From positions 60,897 through 124,896 of the forward strand of contig DAIQNR010000006.1 in assembly GCA_036788295.1 (NCBI GenBank): a stretch of DNA of 64,000 bases, read 5' to 3'. The translations under genes and the position numbers were made by a program. The notes beneath the pieces were generated by a model. It made no database searches, was not told where the DNA came from, and saw only the letters and a program-made list of their open reading frames with translations. Source of the DNA: JAHQVK01 sp036788295. GTDB taxonomy: Bacteria > Myxococcota > Kuafuiibacteriia > Kuafuiibacteriales > Kuafuiibacteriaceae. This document shows, one piece after another, positions 50,100-58,845 of this stretch (position 1 is the first letter of the stretch; every line of letters starts with the position of its first letter).

Positions 50100-51401
50100 T
50101 CAATCGGCGGCCGGCGGCGCGTACACGAGCACCGCCCCGCGCCCCCGGCAGCTGGCGTCGACGTTGGTCCCGCACCGCTGCGGAGCCCCCACGTAGAGGC
50201 GCCCGTCGACGTCGAAGGCGACGGAGGTCCCGAACTGCAGGCCCGGGACGAACCAGTCGGAGACGAGGACCAGATCCTCTTGGGTCGGGTCGAGCGGCGC
50301 CACCAGGTGGACCGTCCCGTTCCCGTAGCGCGTGTCGAGGCCGGGGTCGCTCCGGCTCCCCGCCGCCACCCAGCCCCCGCCGGCGTCGATCGCCTCCCCC
50401 CGTTTGCGTCCCTGAAGATCGGAGGGAGGGAGCAGGCTCTTCCAGCCCGAGGCCCCGGGCGCCCGCACGTAAACCTGCCCGTTGTACGGGCAGACCACCT
50501 CGTTGGGCGCACATGGGGCCCCGGTCATCGCTGCCCTCGTGCCCCGGCACGTGCTCCCCTCCGGTAGACAAGCGTGGGCGAGGGGGGCGGAGACCACCGG
50601 CCGGTCGTCGAGCCAGGCGACCGCAGCTCCGAAGGCCTGGGCGTCGGGCCCGGGCGGGGCGAGCTCGCTGTCCAGGGCCCAGGCTTCTACCCGGTACCCG
50701 TAGAGGTAGGCGGCTCCGAGGCAGGAGGCGCGATCGCAAGGTCGAGCGCCGGCAAGGACCCCGTTCGAAGGGGCACCCACGAGCAGGCGCCCTCCGTTCA
50801 GCGCCACCGACCAGCCGAAACGGGCGCCAGCCCCCAGGCCAGGAGGGATCAGCTCCACCGGCGCCGAGGCGGCCCCGGTCCGATACAAGAGCACCCGCCC
50901 TCGGCGGGCGTCGTGGCCCGGGTCGCCGACCGCGAGCCAGCCGTCGTCCGCGTCCATCGAAAAACCGAGCTCCTCCCCCGCCTCCGGCGCTTCGAGGAAG
51001 CTGAGCCCCTCGAGCGTCGGGCTCAGGCGGGCGATGCGGCCCCCGAGCCCCAACCACACATCGGCCTCGGTCGCCGCCACGGACGCGATGCGGGGAGCGT
51101 AGGGGGAGGCGTCGAAGCTGGCGCGGAAGGTCCAGGCGGCGTCTCGATCGAACGCGAACAGCCGGGGGTCCGAGTCGTCGCCCTGCGCCACGTAGATCGA
51201 GCTCGGGGTGGTGGCGATCGCCTCGGCGAAGCGGCTCGTGTCCCCCGCCGACAGCTTGCCGGCTTCGGTCCAGGCGGTCACGCTGCCGGTGCGGCGGGTG
51301 TAGGGAGGTGCTGGCGCCGGCGGCGCGACGGTCAGCGGGTCGGGCTCACCGCAGGCGAGCGCACCGCCGAGCGCGATGAGCGCGGCCCGGGTGCTCGTCA
51401 T
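50100..51401 (-). CDS. FG-GAP propeller lipoprotein 3 of the sigma-factor operon
   Basis: 433 residues from ATG at 51401, overlapping the upstream stop by four bases. Lipobox ALAC (Cys17). Repeats of about 60 residues contain FGWSVALNGGRLLVGAPS, FGAAVAWLDDRPVVSAP and FGTSVAFDVDGRLYVGAPQ, matching the FG-GAP (integrin-alpha) consensus of beta-propellers. Cys-containing hairpins such as CDRASC and CAPNEVVC are inserted between blades. The protein is exported and lipid-anchored; a surface-binding or structural role is inferred. It is the last gene of the operon, and its stop abuts the intron remnant. Confidence 0.8.
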   Translation of the reverse strand: MTSTRAALIALGGALACGEPDPLTVAPPAPAPPYTRRTGSVTAWTEAGKLSAGDTSRFAEAIATTPSSIYVAQGDDSDPRLFAFDRDAAWTFRASFDASPYAPRIASVAATEADVWLGLGGRIARLSPTLEGLSFLEAPEAGEELGFSMDADDGWLAVGDPGHDARRGRVLLYRTGAASAPVELIPPGLGAGARFGWSVALNGGRLLVGAPSNGVLAGARPCDRASCLGAAYLYGYRVEAWALDSELAPPGPDAQAFGAAVAWLDDRPVVSAPLAHACLPEGSTCRGTRAAMTGAPCAPNEVVCPYNGQVYVRAPGASGWKSLLPPSDLQGRKRGEAIDAGGGWVAAGSRSDPGLDTRYGNGTVHLVAPLDPTQEDLVLVSDWFVPGLQFGTSVAFDVDGRLYVGAPQRCGTNVDASCRGRGAVLVYAPPAAD

Positions 51402-52735
51402 CGAATCGCCCTCTCGTAGACGTAGATCGCGCCGGAGCCGACGGCGCTCGTCCAGGCCGGTTGCGGGGGCACGATGAGCTCGCCGACCCCGACCCCGAGC
51501 GAGCCGTCCCCCGGAGCCCCGACCACCAGCCCGTCGGGGGCCAGCGCGACCGCGTGGCCGAAGCTCGCCTTCGCCTGGGCGAGGACCCCCTTGAACACGA
51601 CCGGCTCCGCGCCCGGTCGGGTGAGGTCGAAGGCGAAGACCGCGCCCGGGCCGCGCTCCTGGTTTCCGTTGCATGACGTGTCGATCCCCGCCAGCTCGGG
51701 TGCGCCGGGGTCGTCCCGGACGGTGCAGCTGCGCTCGTAGGGCGCTCCGACGATGAGGGCCTCGTCGTCGACGGCCACGCTGTAGCCGAACCGAGCGATG
51801 GCGCCCTCGAGGACCGAGTAGCGATCGAGCCGGGCGAGCGTCCCGAGGTCGTGGACCATGACCTCACCGCCGAGCGGGGCCCCGACGTAGAGGCGAGGGC
51901 CCCGGATCGCCACGCTGGTCCCGAAGCCCGTGCAGGGCGCTTCGGCGTCGAGCGGGTCCGCGGGTCGCCAGCCGTCCTGCTCGAGCCGGAAGACCTGCAC
52001 GAGGCCCCGGGCGTCGGCGCAGTCTCGTTCGTCCTCCGGGTCCCCGACCACCAGAGTCGAGCCGTCCAGGTCCACCCGTCGCGAGCCCGACTGCAGCCGG
52101 CGAGAGGGCAGCGGCAGGGTCTGGGCGAGCGTGAAGCCGCCGGCCCCGTGTCGGTAGAGATGGACCGCGTCCTCGTCGACCGCGGCGAGCCAGGGGTCGT
52201 CCACGTCGAGGGCGAAGCCGAAGCTGCGGGCAGAGCTCGGGGACTCGAGGACCTGGACCACCCGGGCCTCCGGCTCGGTCTCGAAGACCACGACCTCACC
52301 TCGAAGGCCGCGGACCCGCGACCCAGCGAGCCATCGCCCGTCGCTCGCCAACGCGTGGCCGAGCTGGTCGGCGTCCGCGGTGTCCTCGGGTTGGAGGGGG
52401 ATGAGCGCGGGGTCGGTAGGGACGGTCGGGTAGCGCGCGATCAGGCCGCGTCGGTCGCAATCCAACTGGACCGCCTCCGCGGGGCTGCACTGGTGCGAAC
52501 GATGGGCGGCGACGAAGATCGCGCCCCCCGCACGCGCGAGGCTCCGGCCGAAGCCGGACTCCGGCTGCCGATCCCGCGGCTTGACGTAGTGCGCTAGGCG
52601 AAAGCCGGACTGCGTGGAGCCTGGGTCGCCCTGGCCGAGGGAGACCTCCTCGGGGCCGCAGCCCAGGAGCGCCCCGGCGAGAGCGCCGCCCAAGAGCGGC
52701 GCGCCGATCCGTCTTCGCACAGAAGCGCTCCTCAT
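51398..52735 (-). CDS. FG-GAP propeller lipoprotein 2 of the sigma-factor operon
   Basis: 445 residues from ATG at 52735, with four-base ATGA overlaps at both ends. The signal peptide is Arg-rich and ends ALLGC (Cys26). Blades include FGFALDVDDPWLAAVDED, FGTSVAIRGPRLYVGAP, FGYSVAVDDEALIVGAP and FGHAVALAPDGLVVGAPGDG, each with the F-G-x-x-[LVS]-A-x-x-x-x-x-L-x-V-G-A-P signature of FG-GAP repeats. Paired Cys are present (CSPAEAVQLDC, CTVRDD). It is a paralogue of its two neighbours, which suggests a recent local gene triplication followed by divergence. Confidence 0.82.
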   Translation of the reverse strand: MRSASVRRRIGAPLLGGALAGALLGCGPEEVSLGQGDPGSTQSGFRLAHYVKPRDRQPESGFGRSLARAGGAIFVAAHRSHQCSPAEAVQLDCDRRGLIARYPTVPTDPALIPLQPEDTADADQLGHALASDGRWLAGSRVRGLRGEVVVFETEPEARVVQVLESPSSARSFGFALDVDDPWLAAVDEDAVHLYRHGAGGFTLAQTLPLPSRRLQSGSRRVDLDGSTLVVGDPEDERDCADARGLVQVFRLEQDGWRPADPLDAEAPCTGFGTSVAIRGPRLYVGAPLGGEVMVHDLGTLARLDRYSVLEGAIARFGYSVAVDDEALIVGAPYERSCTVRDDPGAPELAGIDTSCNGNQERGPGAVFAFDLTRPGAEPVVFKGVLAQAKASFGHAVALAPDGLVVGAPGDGSLGVGVGELIVPPQPAWTSAVGSGAIYVYERAIR

Positions 52736-53943
52736 GGGGCCCGCCCTCGAGTGTACTTCACGAACCCTCCCTCGGCGCCGGTCACGACTTGATCTTGGTC
52801 GGCCCCCAGGACCGCGCCGAAGCCGCTCCCGAGGCCCTCTTCTGGGCGGGCTCCGATCACGAGGTCGAGCTGCCAGACCCCATCGGCGTCCGGCGTGAAC
52901 CGATACAGCGCGCCCCGGGCCTGAGCGTCGCAGACCTCCGCCCCGCTCCGGCCCCGCGCCGCCCCCGGGGTGCACGCGGCCGCGTCGGGGGCGCCCACCC
53001 AGATCTGGGCCCCGAAGAGCGCGACCGCCTGCCCGAAGCCGTCCTGCCGGGCGCCGCGTAAGACGAGCGGCGGCCGCTCCTCCCAGCGCTCGTCCGACCG
53101 ACGAAACAGGCGGACCTGGCCGAGGGCGGTCCCGACCGCGAGCCAGCGGCGGTCGAGGGCCAGCGCCTGCGCGAAGCGGGTCCCTCCGATCCGCGCGTCG
53201 GGCAGCTCCCGCTCGAGCACCCAGCGCTGCTCCCGGAGGACGTACAGCTCGACCCGTCCGCTGTCGGGTCGGTCCACGCTGCCGGGACCGGGGGCCGGGG
53301 CGTCGCTCAGGGGGAGCCCCACCGCGAGCCGGGCTCCGCTCATCGCGAGCCGGATGGCGTCGAGCGAGCTCGCGCGATGACGGCTGAGGGTCTCCAGGGT
53401 CTCGGTGTGGGCCCACCCATCGCCCACTTGGCGGTAGACGGCGACCGCCCCGCGACGGTCTCCGACCAAGCGCGCCGGGATCCCGACCGCGAGCCAACCT
53501 TGGTCCATGGCGAGCGCGGCGCCGAAGCCCTCGACATCGCCGTTGCGGAGGGACACGTGGGTCTGCCCTCCGTCGTGGGTCCGGTAGAGGTCGACCCGGT
53601 CGGCACCGGGCGAACCGACCGCAATCCACCCGTCCGCGATGGCGAGGCTGTCCCCGAAGGTGTCGGCCGCGCTCGAGGTCTCGAGGAGGATGTCCGGCCC
53701 GTCGGAGCGGCTCCGGAAGACGACCTGACGGGGGCAGGGCGCGGCCGGGCAGGCCGCGGCCCGGGTCCAAGCGAGGCTGTCCTCGTCGACCGCCAGCGCG
53801 ACCGTGCGGGCCGGCGCGACCGGCAGCTCCCGGGCCGCCGGGATCCACGTCCCGGTCTCGTGGAAGCCTGGGGGGAGGGCCTGCTCGACGATGCAGCCGA
53901 CGAGCAGGCCGGCCACGCCGACGTCAACGTGGACCCGTCGCAT
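52732..53943 (-). CDS. FG-GAP propeller lipoprotein 1 of the sigma-factor operon
   Basis: 403 residues from ATG at 53943; overlaps the anti-sigma-like gene by 20 bp and the next lipoprotein gene by four. The short signal peptide ends LLVGC (Cys17). Repeats: FGDSLAIADGWIAVGSPG, FGAALAMDQGWLAVGIP, FAQALALDRRWLAVGTA and FGQAVALFGAQIWVGAPD, again FG-GAP blades. It is the least Cys-rich of the three. Similar tandem lipoproteins occur in Polyangia, but the role is unknown; adhesion or sensing at the outer membrane is an inference. Confidence 0.8.
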   Translation of the reverse strand: MRRVHVDVGVAGLLVGCIVEQALPPGFHETGTWIPAARELPVAPARTVALAVDEDSLAWTRAAACPAAPCPRQVVFRSRSDGPDILLETSSAADTFGDSLAIADGWIAVGSPGADRVDLYRTHDGGQTHVSLRNGDVEGFGAALAMDQGWLAVGIPARLVGDRRGAVAVYRQVGDGWAHTETLETLSRHRASSLDAIRLAMSGARLAVGLPLSDAPAPGPGSVDRPDSGRVELYVLREQRWVLERELPDARIGGTRFAQALALDRRWLAVGTALGQVRLFRRSDERWEERPPLVLRGARQDGFGQAVALFGAQIWVGAPDAAACTPGAARGRSGAEVCDAQARGALYRFTPDADGVWQLDLVIGARPEEGLGSGFGAVLGADQDQVVTGAEGGFVKYTRGRAP

Positions 53944-54676
53944 GCCGCTCGGAGAGGGCCTCCACCTCACGGCGGAGGGCGCTCGTGGGGTGTCGGCGGA
54001 CAAAGCGCGCTGCCGCGCTGCGAAGATCCCGGTCCGCGCCCTCGGCCGCCAAAACGAGCAGGAGCACGTAGGCCCTCATGTCCGCGAGCTGACCGGCAGG
54101 AAAGCGCGCCGCGTGCTCCAAAGCGAGCCTGCGCGCCTCGCTCGGGTCCGCAGGCAGGGCGTCGCGCGCCCGGTGGAGGAGCTCGAGCTCGGCTGAGAAG
54201 GTCGTGCGCGGCGCGGCCGGACGGACCGTCGCCGGGCGCCGCGGCTCAGCCTGCATCCAGCGCGGGCTCGGCCGCGGCGGGGAGGCGCCGAGCTCCGGCT
54301 CTGGTGGTGGGGCCGTCCGCTCGGGCTCAGGGCCGGTCGGCGCGGGTGAGACCGTCGGGGCGTCGGAGGGGGCGGTCGGGGGAGCGACCGTCCGCTCGGG
54401 CGACGCGGGAGAGGTCGCCTCGCCCGCGCCCGGTTCTGCGGGGCTCTGCGACGGAGACAGCGACGCCGCGAGCATGCCAAGCAGGAGGATCCCGCTCACC
54501 CCCGCGCTTGCGGTCCCGAGCAGGGACAGCCGCGGCGGCGGCGGTCGAGCCGACAGCACCGCGACCTGCGCCCCCACTCTCGCCGCGACCTCGGGGGGGA
54601 GCCCTCGCGTGGGTTCGGCCAAGTCGAGGAGCCTCCGGGCCTCCGGCGAGAGAGGTCCGAGTCCGGGTTCGCTCAT
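53924..54676 (-). CDS. Anti-sigma-factor-like single-pass membrane protein
   Basis: 250 residues from ATG at 54676, overlapping the sigma-factor stop by four bases (ATGA). A short cytosolic N-domain (residues 1-48, with helices PEARRLLDLAEPTRGLP) is followed by one hydrophobic helix (51-72; SLLGTASAGVSGILLLGMLAA), then a Pro/Ser/Glu-rich linker (75-160) and a C-terminal helical domain with TPR-like repeats (ALPADPSEARRLALEHAARFP). This is the layout of anti-sigma factors encoded behind ECF sigma genes, although no zinc-binding HxxxCxxC is present. It would hold the sigma factor at the membrane until a periplasmic signal arrives; that is inference from order. Confidence 0.7.
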   Translation of the reverse strand: MSEPGLGPLSPEARRLLDLAEPTRGLPPEVAARVGAQVAVLSARPPPPRLSLLGTASAGVSGILLLGMLAASLSPSQSPAEPGAGEATSPASPERTVAPPTAPSDAPTVSPAPTGPEPERTAPPPEPELGASPPRPSPRWMQAEPRRPATVRPAAPRTTFSAELELLHRARDALPADPSEARRLALEHAARFPAGQLADMRAYVLLLVLAAEGADRDLRSAAARFVRRHPTSALRREVEALSERHATGPR

Positions 54677-55233
54677 GGGTCGACTCCGGTCCGCTCCGGC
54701 GCTGCATGGAGCTGGCCTACGTCGCGCTCGAACGCGGCCCGCGCGCGGCGGAGGCGGCTGAAGATGGTTTGAACCGGGCATCCCATCATGTCTGCAATCT
54801 CTTGCCCCTTGAGCCCGTCGATCTCGAACATAACGAACACGGCGCGCTGGTCGAGCGTCATGCCCTGAAGGATGCGCTCGAGTCGAGCGCGGGCCTGACG
54901 CCGCGCCACCTCGTCTTCGAGCTGATCGGGCGCGACATGACCATCGTAGGGCCGCTCGCAGGGGACCTCCCGAGTCCGGTGGCCGCGGCGGCGGTAGCTC
55001 GAGGCCACGCGCCGGGCGATGCCGAACAGCCAGGTGGTGATCGAGGCGTCTCCGCGGAACTCGGGCAGTCGCCGGTGCGCGACGACGAACACCTCATGGA
55101 GCTCGTCCGGGCGGTCGGGTTCGGACACCCCGAAGCGCGCGAGGGTGCGCCACACGAAATCACCGTGCTCGACGTAGATCTCCTCCAGCGTGGGGCCGGG
55201 AGGCGCACGGGGCGCGGAGGCCGCGGAGTCCAT
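54673..55233 (-). CDS. ECF-type RNA polymerase sigma factor
   Basis: 186 residues from ATG at 55233. Region 2 spans residues about 17-85 (YVEHGDFVWRTLARFGV, the promoter-melting DELHEVFVVAHRRLPEF and ITTWLFGIARRVA). Region 4 spans 119-172 (LDQRAVFVMFEIDGLKGQEIADMMG and the recognition helix VQTIFSRLRRARA). There is no region 1.1 or region 3, as in extracytoplasmic-function sigma factors. It is followed by the anti-sigma-like gene and three lipoprotein genes, so it probably controls its own operon and other surface genes. The upstream gene at 55266 ends 32 bp away. Confidence 0.92.
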   Translation of the reverse strand: MDSAASAPRAPPGPTLEEIYVEHGDFVWRTLARFGVSEPDRPDELHEVFVVAHRRLPEFRGDASITTWLFGIARRVASSYRRRGHRTREVPCERPYDGHVAPDQLEDEVARRQARARLERILQGMTLDQRAVFVMFEIDGLKGQEIADMMGCPVQTIFSRLRRARAAFERDVGQLHAAPERTGVDP

Positions 55234-55265
55234 TCTCCAGGTTGGGTGCACGAGCCCCCTCCACT

Positions 55266-56336
55266 TTATTCGCCCGGCCCACGAAACTCGATGCCGAGGC
55301 CAAAGGAGGCGAGAAGGGATACCGGGGCCTCCTCGTTGGCCACCCCGCCGACGTCGCAGCCGGTCTCGTCGCCGACGGTACAGTAGGTGAAGCGCCGATT
55401 GTGCAGGGTGACGAGGCCCTCGATCTCGAGCACCGCGTAGACGGGGCCGGCCGCCCGGATCACGGCGCGCCCGACCGCCGCTCCCGCGAGCCACGCGAAG
55501 CCCCCGGCGTCGGTGGGGGCGACCGCTTCCGGAGCGCTCGCCGCGCTGAGCTGCCCCGCCCGGACGCGGGCGCAGAGCTCGAGCGCGGTCCCGGGGGAGA
55601 GGTCTCCGATCGCGCAGCCCGACACGAACCCGGCGAGCAGCCCGAAGGCGAAGCCGTCGTAGTCCCGCATCGGGAGCGCGGTCAGCCCGACGTCGATCCC
55701 AGCGTAGCCATCGACCCGCCATCGGGCCATGAATTGGGCACCCCCGGCCGGCTCGGGGAAGGTGCCTACTCCCACCGAGCCGACGAGGGCGACGAGCGCG
55801 GGCGGACCGGGACGGGCCGCGGCCGCCACCGTCGTGGTGACGGGGAGGATCACGATGCGAGGGGGCGGGTCCAAAGGCTGGTCGGGTCCCTTCGGCGGCG
55901 GCGCCTCGGGGACGGGAAGCGGCCGGACCGGAAGCTCCTCAGCCACGAGGGCCCCCATCAAGATGAGGGCGTCCCCGAGTACGCCGCACTCCGGCTCGTC
56001 GCTGACCAGCGTCCGAGTGGTCACGAGGCGGTCCCCGTCGTCGTAACGGGTCAGGTCTGCCTTCCAACCTCTTCGGTGGCGGCTCAGGCGGACCTCCAGG
56101 GTCGCCATGGCGGGACCGTCGAACGGAGTGCAGCCCAGCCGCTCGGTGATTCCGGCTTCGATGGATGCGCCGGAGGGGCAACCCGAGGCGGCGGCGTTGC
56201 GCGACCAGTCGAGGCGCAATCCGACGGCCGAGCATGGCTCGACGGCGACGAGCAGCAGCCCGAGCGCGATCAGCACCGTCGCGGCGTAGCATCGACCGGA
56301 GACGGAGGCGATCCGGCGACCGACACTCGGCGTCAC
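55266..56336 (-). CDS. Secreted/membrane protein of unknown function, first in the sigma operon
   Basis: 356 residues from GTG at 56336. One N-terminal hydrophobic helix (YAATVLIALGLLLVAVEPCSA) is a signal peptide or anchor. Residues ~30-125 look like a small alpha/beta domain (GITERLGC, then MATLEVRLSRHRRGWKADLTRY). A Pro-rich linker (LPVPEAPPPKGPDQPLDPPP) precedes a C-terminal region of ~190 residues with strand-Gly-strand patterns (ALVGSVGVGTFPEPAGGAQF, LTALPMRDYDGFAFGLLAG), as in small outer-membrane barrels. No family is recognised. Similar proteins often precede ECF sigma genes in Myxococcota, by general impression only. Confidence 0.6.
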   Translation of the reverse strand: MTPSVGRRIASVSGRCYAATVLIALGLLLVAVEPCSAVGLRLDWSRNAAASGCPSGASIEAGITERLGCTPFDGPAMATLEVRLSRHRRGWKADLTRYDDGDRLVTTRTLVSDEPECGVLGDALILMGALVAEELPVRPLPVPEAPPPKGPDQPLDPPPRIVILPVTTTVAAAARPGPPALVALVGSVGVGTFPEPAGGAQFMARWRVDGYAGIDVGLTALPMRDYDGFAFGLLAGFVSGCAIGDLSPGTALELCARVRAGQLSAASAPEAVAPTDAGGFAWLAGAAVGRAVIRAAGPVYAVLEIEGLVTLHNRRFTYCTVGDETGCDVGGVANEEAPVSLLASFGLGIEFRGPGE

Positions 56337-56446
56337 GACGCCTAGGCCTCGGGGACAACAGCTTGACCCGGCGCGAATAACGGCTCGGCCCTCCCCGCAC
56401 CAACTCGGTGACCCCCCTTCCGATGGTCGGCAGGGCGGAACAGAGG

Positions 56447-57538
56447 ATGGAAATCATGAAGGCAAAACGCACGACCTTCGTCGTTTTGGTCGCATCTCTC
56501 GTGTTCGTGGCTTGTGGTGAGATCGACTCGCAGAGCGCGCGAATCTCACCGGAGCTTCGCTTCGTGGGGTACGCCGACCAGTCTCCGTTTCCGGAGGGCT
56601 ACTTCGATAGCCATGGCACCGCGACGGCCGATATGTCCGCGGCGGCGGCGGACCGCGATCCGACTCCGCCGAAGAGTCGCATCGTCTTCGATGACGGAGC
56701 GATGTACGAGGAGCTCGAACCGAGCTCGGGACTGGACGAAGAGACGCTGAGCCGGCTCCTCGCCGAGGTGGATCAGGACCTGGTCGAGGCGGTGCTCGAG
56801 GAGAGCACGACCGAGAAGCGGGTTTTGGGCGCTGACGGTCGAATTCGGGTCAGCCAGGCCAGCCTCGACGACCTTCCATTTCGAACGATCGGGAGGCTGA
56901 GCGGCGGCTGCACCGGTGCGCTGATAGGTCCTCGGCACGTGCTGACTGCGGCGCACTGTCTCCACGACGACGAGGGCAACTGGCCCTGGCCGATCAACTT
57001 CCGCCCTGGCGTCGATGGCAATACCGATGTCAACGGCGCGCAACGGCTCGGCGTCGCCCGCCGGGCCTACGTCGGCTACAAGGGCAACCGGCATCTGGAC
57101 ATCGGGCTCCTCGTGCTCCGGGACGAGCAGCGCACGGCGTCGCTTGGGCGCATGGGCTTCTGGTACTACGGCAGCAACGATGGGTACGCCGGAAAGACGG
57201 TCTACAACTGGGGGTATCCGGACACCTCGCGGCTCTGCGGCGGCCAGTCCTGCGCCGGTGGGATGTGGGGCATGTCCTGCACCATTGATCGCATCGAATC
57301 GAATCAGGTGCGCCATTTCTGTGACACACAGCCCGGACACAGCGGTAGCCCGGTGTACGAGATCGTCGGTGGGGGCCGCCGAATTCTCGGCGTCCACTGG
57401 GGCCCGCGCGGCGACACGAACGTGTCGGGCGCCACGAACGGCGCCGCGCGGATCCGTCCTACCGTGGCGTCGGATCTCTGCGAGTGGATGAGTTGGTGGC
57501 CGGGTACTTTCGGCAACATGCCGAGCTGCGCACAGTAG
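56447..57538 (+). CDS. Trypsin/V8-like serine protease lipoprotein
   Basis: 363 residues from ATG at 56447 with CAGAGG directly upstream; ATG at 56456 is equally plausible. The lipobox is FVAC (Cys23). A ~130-residue pro-region rich in Glu/Asp precedes the chymotrypsin-fold domain: GCTGALIGPRHVLTAAHC (His170), HLDIGLLVL (Asp218) and PGHSGSPVY (Ser299), with GHSGSP in place of GDSGSP as in V8/glutamyl endopeptidases. Four further Cys could form disulfides. Divergent from the sigma operon. It is followed 30 bp later by a second protease gene on the same strand. Confidence 0.88.
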   Translation: MEIMKAKRTTFVVLVASLVFVACGEIDSQSARISPELRFVGYADQSPFPEGYFDSHGTATADMSAAAADRDPTPPKSRIVFDDGAMYEELEPSSGLDEETLSRLLAEVDQDLVEAVLEESTTEKRVLGADGRIRVSQASLDDLPFRTIGRLSGGCTGALIGPRHVLTAAHCLHDDEGNWPWPINFRPGVDGNTDVNGAQRLGVARRAYVGYKGNRHLDIGLLVLRDEQRTASLGRMGFWYYGSNDGYAGKTVYNWGYPDTSRLCGGQSCAGGMWGMSCTIDRIESNQVRHFCDTQPGHSGSPVYEIVGGGRRILGVHWGPRGDTNVSGATNGAARIRPTVASDLCEWMSWWPGTFGNMPSCAQ

Positions 57539-57568
57539 TTGGCAACCACGAAGCAACGGGGAGTCGTC

Positions 57569-58807
57569 GTGGGGCGAGGACTGTTGAAGGGGCTGGGATG
57601 CCTGTGGGCGCTTGGATGCGGCCATGGTCTCGACACCGAGTCGACGCGAGTGGCGGTCATCTACGGTGACGACGACCGCGTCGAGCTCGACGAGCTCGCG
57701 GACCCGCAGCTCGCGGGCGTGATCCGGGCCTCGGTCGTCGCCCTGATCCCGCTCGACCGCCTCTCGACGACCTCCACCGCAGGGATGGAGATCGATGCGT
57801 CGTCGGCCGGCGAGACCTTCGAGCTGTGCGAGGGCGAGCGATTCGCTCGGCAACCCTCGGCTGCCGTGTGCTCGGGAGTCCTCGTAGAGGACGACCTCGT
57901 TCTCACCGCCGGCCATTGCATCCGAGACCATTACGAGTGCATCGACGCGCTCGCTTTCGTCTTCGACTACGCGATCTCGTCATCGTCCGGGCTCGACGCG
58001 GTGTCGACCGCGGACGTGTACCGGTGCAGCCGGCTCCGTCATCATCGCTGGGACGCCATCGTTGACGTAGCGCTGGTCGAGCTCGATCGACCCGTAGATC
58101 GGCGCCGATTCCCGCCCGAGCTCGGTCTTGGACCGCTCGATCCGTCGATCCGCTACGTCCTCGCCGGTCACGGGCTCGGCCTCCCGCTCAAGGTCGATCC
58201 CTTGGTAGAGGTTCTCGACGAGAACGCGAGCGCGATGGACGTGGCCTACGTGGCCGCCGATGCGTTCGGGGGCGGGTCGGGCGGCGGTCTTTTCGATCCC
58301 GACGGACGCCTCGTGGCCTACGCGGTGCGCGGCGAGATCGACCTGGTCCGAACCGCGGACGGGTGCAACGCGAGCCGCCACGTCGCGAACGACTGCTCGA
58401 ACTGCCTGGGCGCCGGCGAGCACGTGGCCTACGTTGGCCATGCACTGGCGCACGCGGAGCCCACGGTCGAGCCTCCGCATCCTTCCCCGCTGCCGGGGGG
58501 CACGTCGTGCGGGGCGGTCCACCCGCGAGTTGGCGGAGCCAGCGCCTTTCCGTTGCTCGTGCTCGTGAGTCGGTGGACACGATTGTCTCGGCGAGCGCGG
58601 GGACGCCACGCCCGACGGCTCGACCTTGCGCCGGGTGCCCTCAGGGGCCTGGTCGCCACGGCGCTTCGAGCATCGAGCACCGCGACTGCAAGTCCGGCCC
58701 GACTGCGCTGGGCCCGGCGGAGCGGGCGCCCGTCTGTGGATGTCACCGGGTCCATCGGGCCCCGCGCGCTCCGCCCGAATGATCCGGTACGCATCCCGCC
58801 CGAATAA
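57569..58807 (+). CDS. Trypsin-like serine protease lipoprotein, tandem paralogue
   Basis: 412 residues from GTG at 57569, with GGGGAG five bases upstream; the open frame reaches back to 57539 but adds nothing family-like. Lipobox ALGC (Cys16). Trypsin motifs: VLTAGHC (His116), VDVALVEL (Asp) and GGGSGGGL (Ser237, where the family has GDSGG). The Asp two positions before the active Ser, which shapes the S1 pocket, is replaced by Gly, so specificity is unlike trypsin. After residue ~310 the sequence is Arg/Ala-rich without a homologous part and may be a degenerate C-terminal extension. Start 30 bp after the first protease gene. Confidence 0.8.
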   Translation: MGRGLLKGLGCLWALGCGHGLDTESTRVAVIYGDDDRVELDELADPQLAGVIRASVVALIPLDRLSTTSTAGMEIDASSAGETFELCEGERFARQPSAAVCSGVLVEDDLVLTAGHCIRDHYECIDALAFVFDYAISSSSGLDAVSTADVYRCSRLRHHRWDAIVDVALVELDRPVDRRRFPPELGLGPLDPSIRYVLAGHGLGLPLKVDPLVEVLDENASAMDVAYVAADAFGGGSGGGLFDPDGRLVAYAVRGEIDLVRTADGCNASRHVANDCSNCLGAGEHVAYVGHALAHAEPTVEPPHPSPLPGGTSCGAVHPRVGGASAFPLLVLVSRWTRLSRRARGRHARRLDLAPGALRGLVATALRASSTATASPARLRWARRSGRPSVDVTGSIGPRALRPNDPVRIPPE

Positions 58808-58845
58808 TTCGCGACGCGCCCCGCACCGACCAGGTGGAGGCTATC

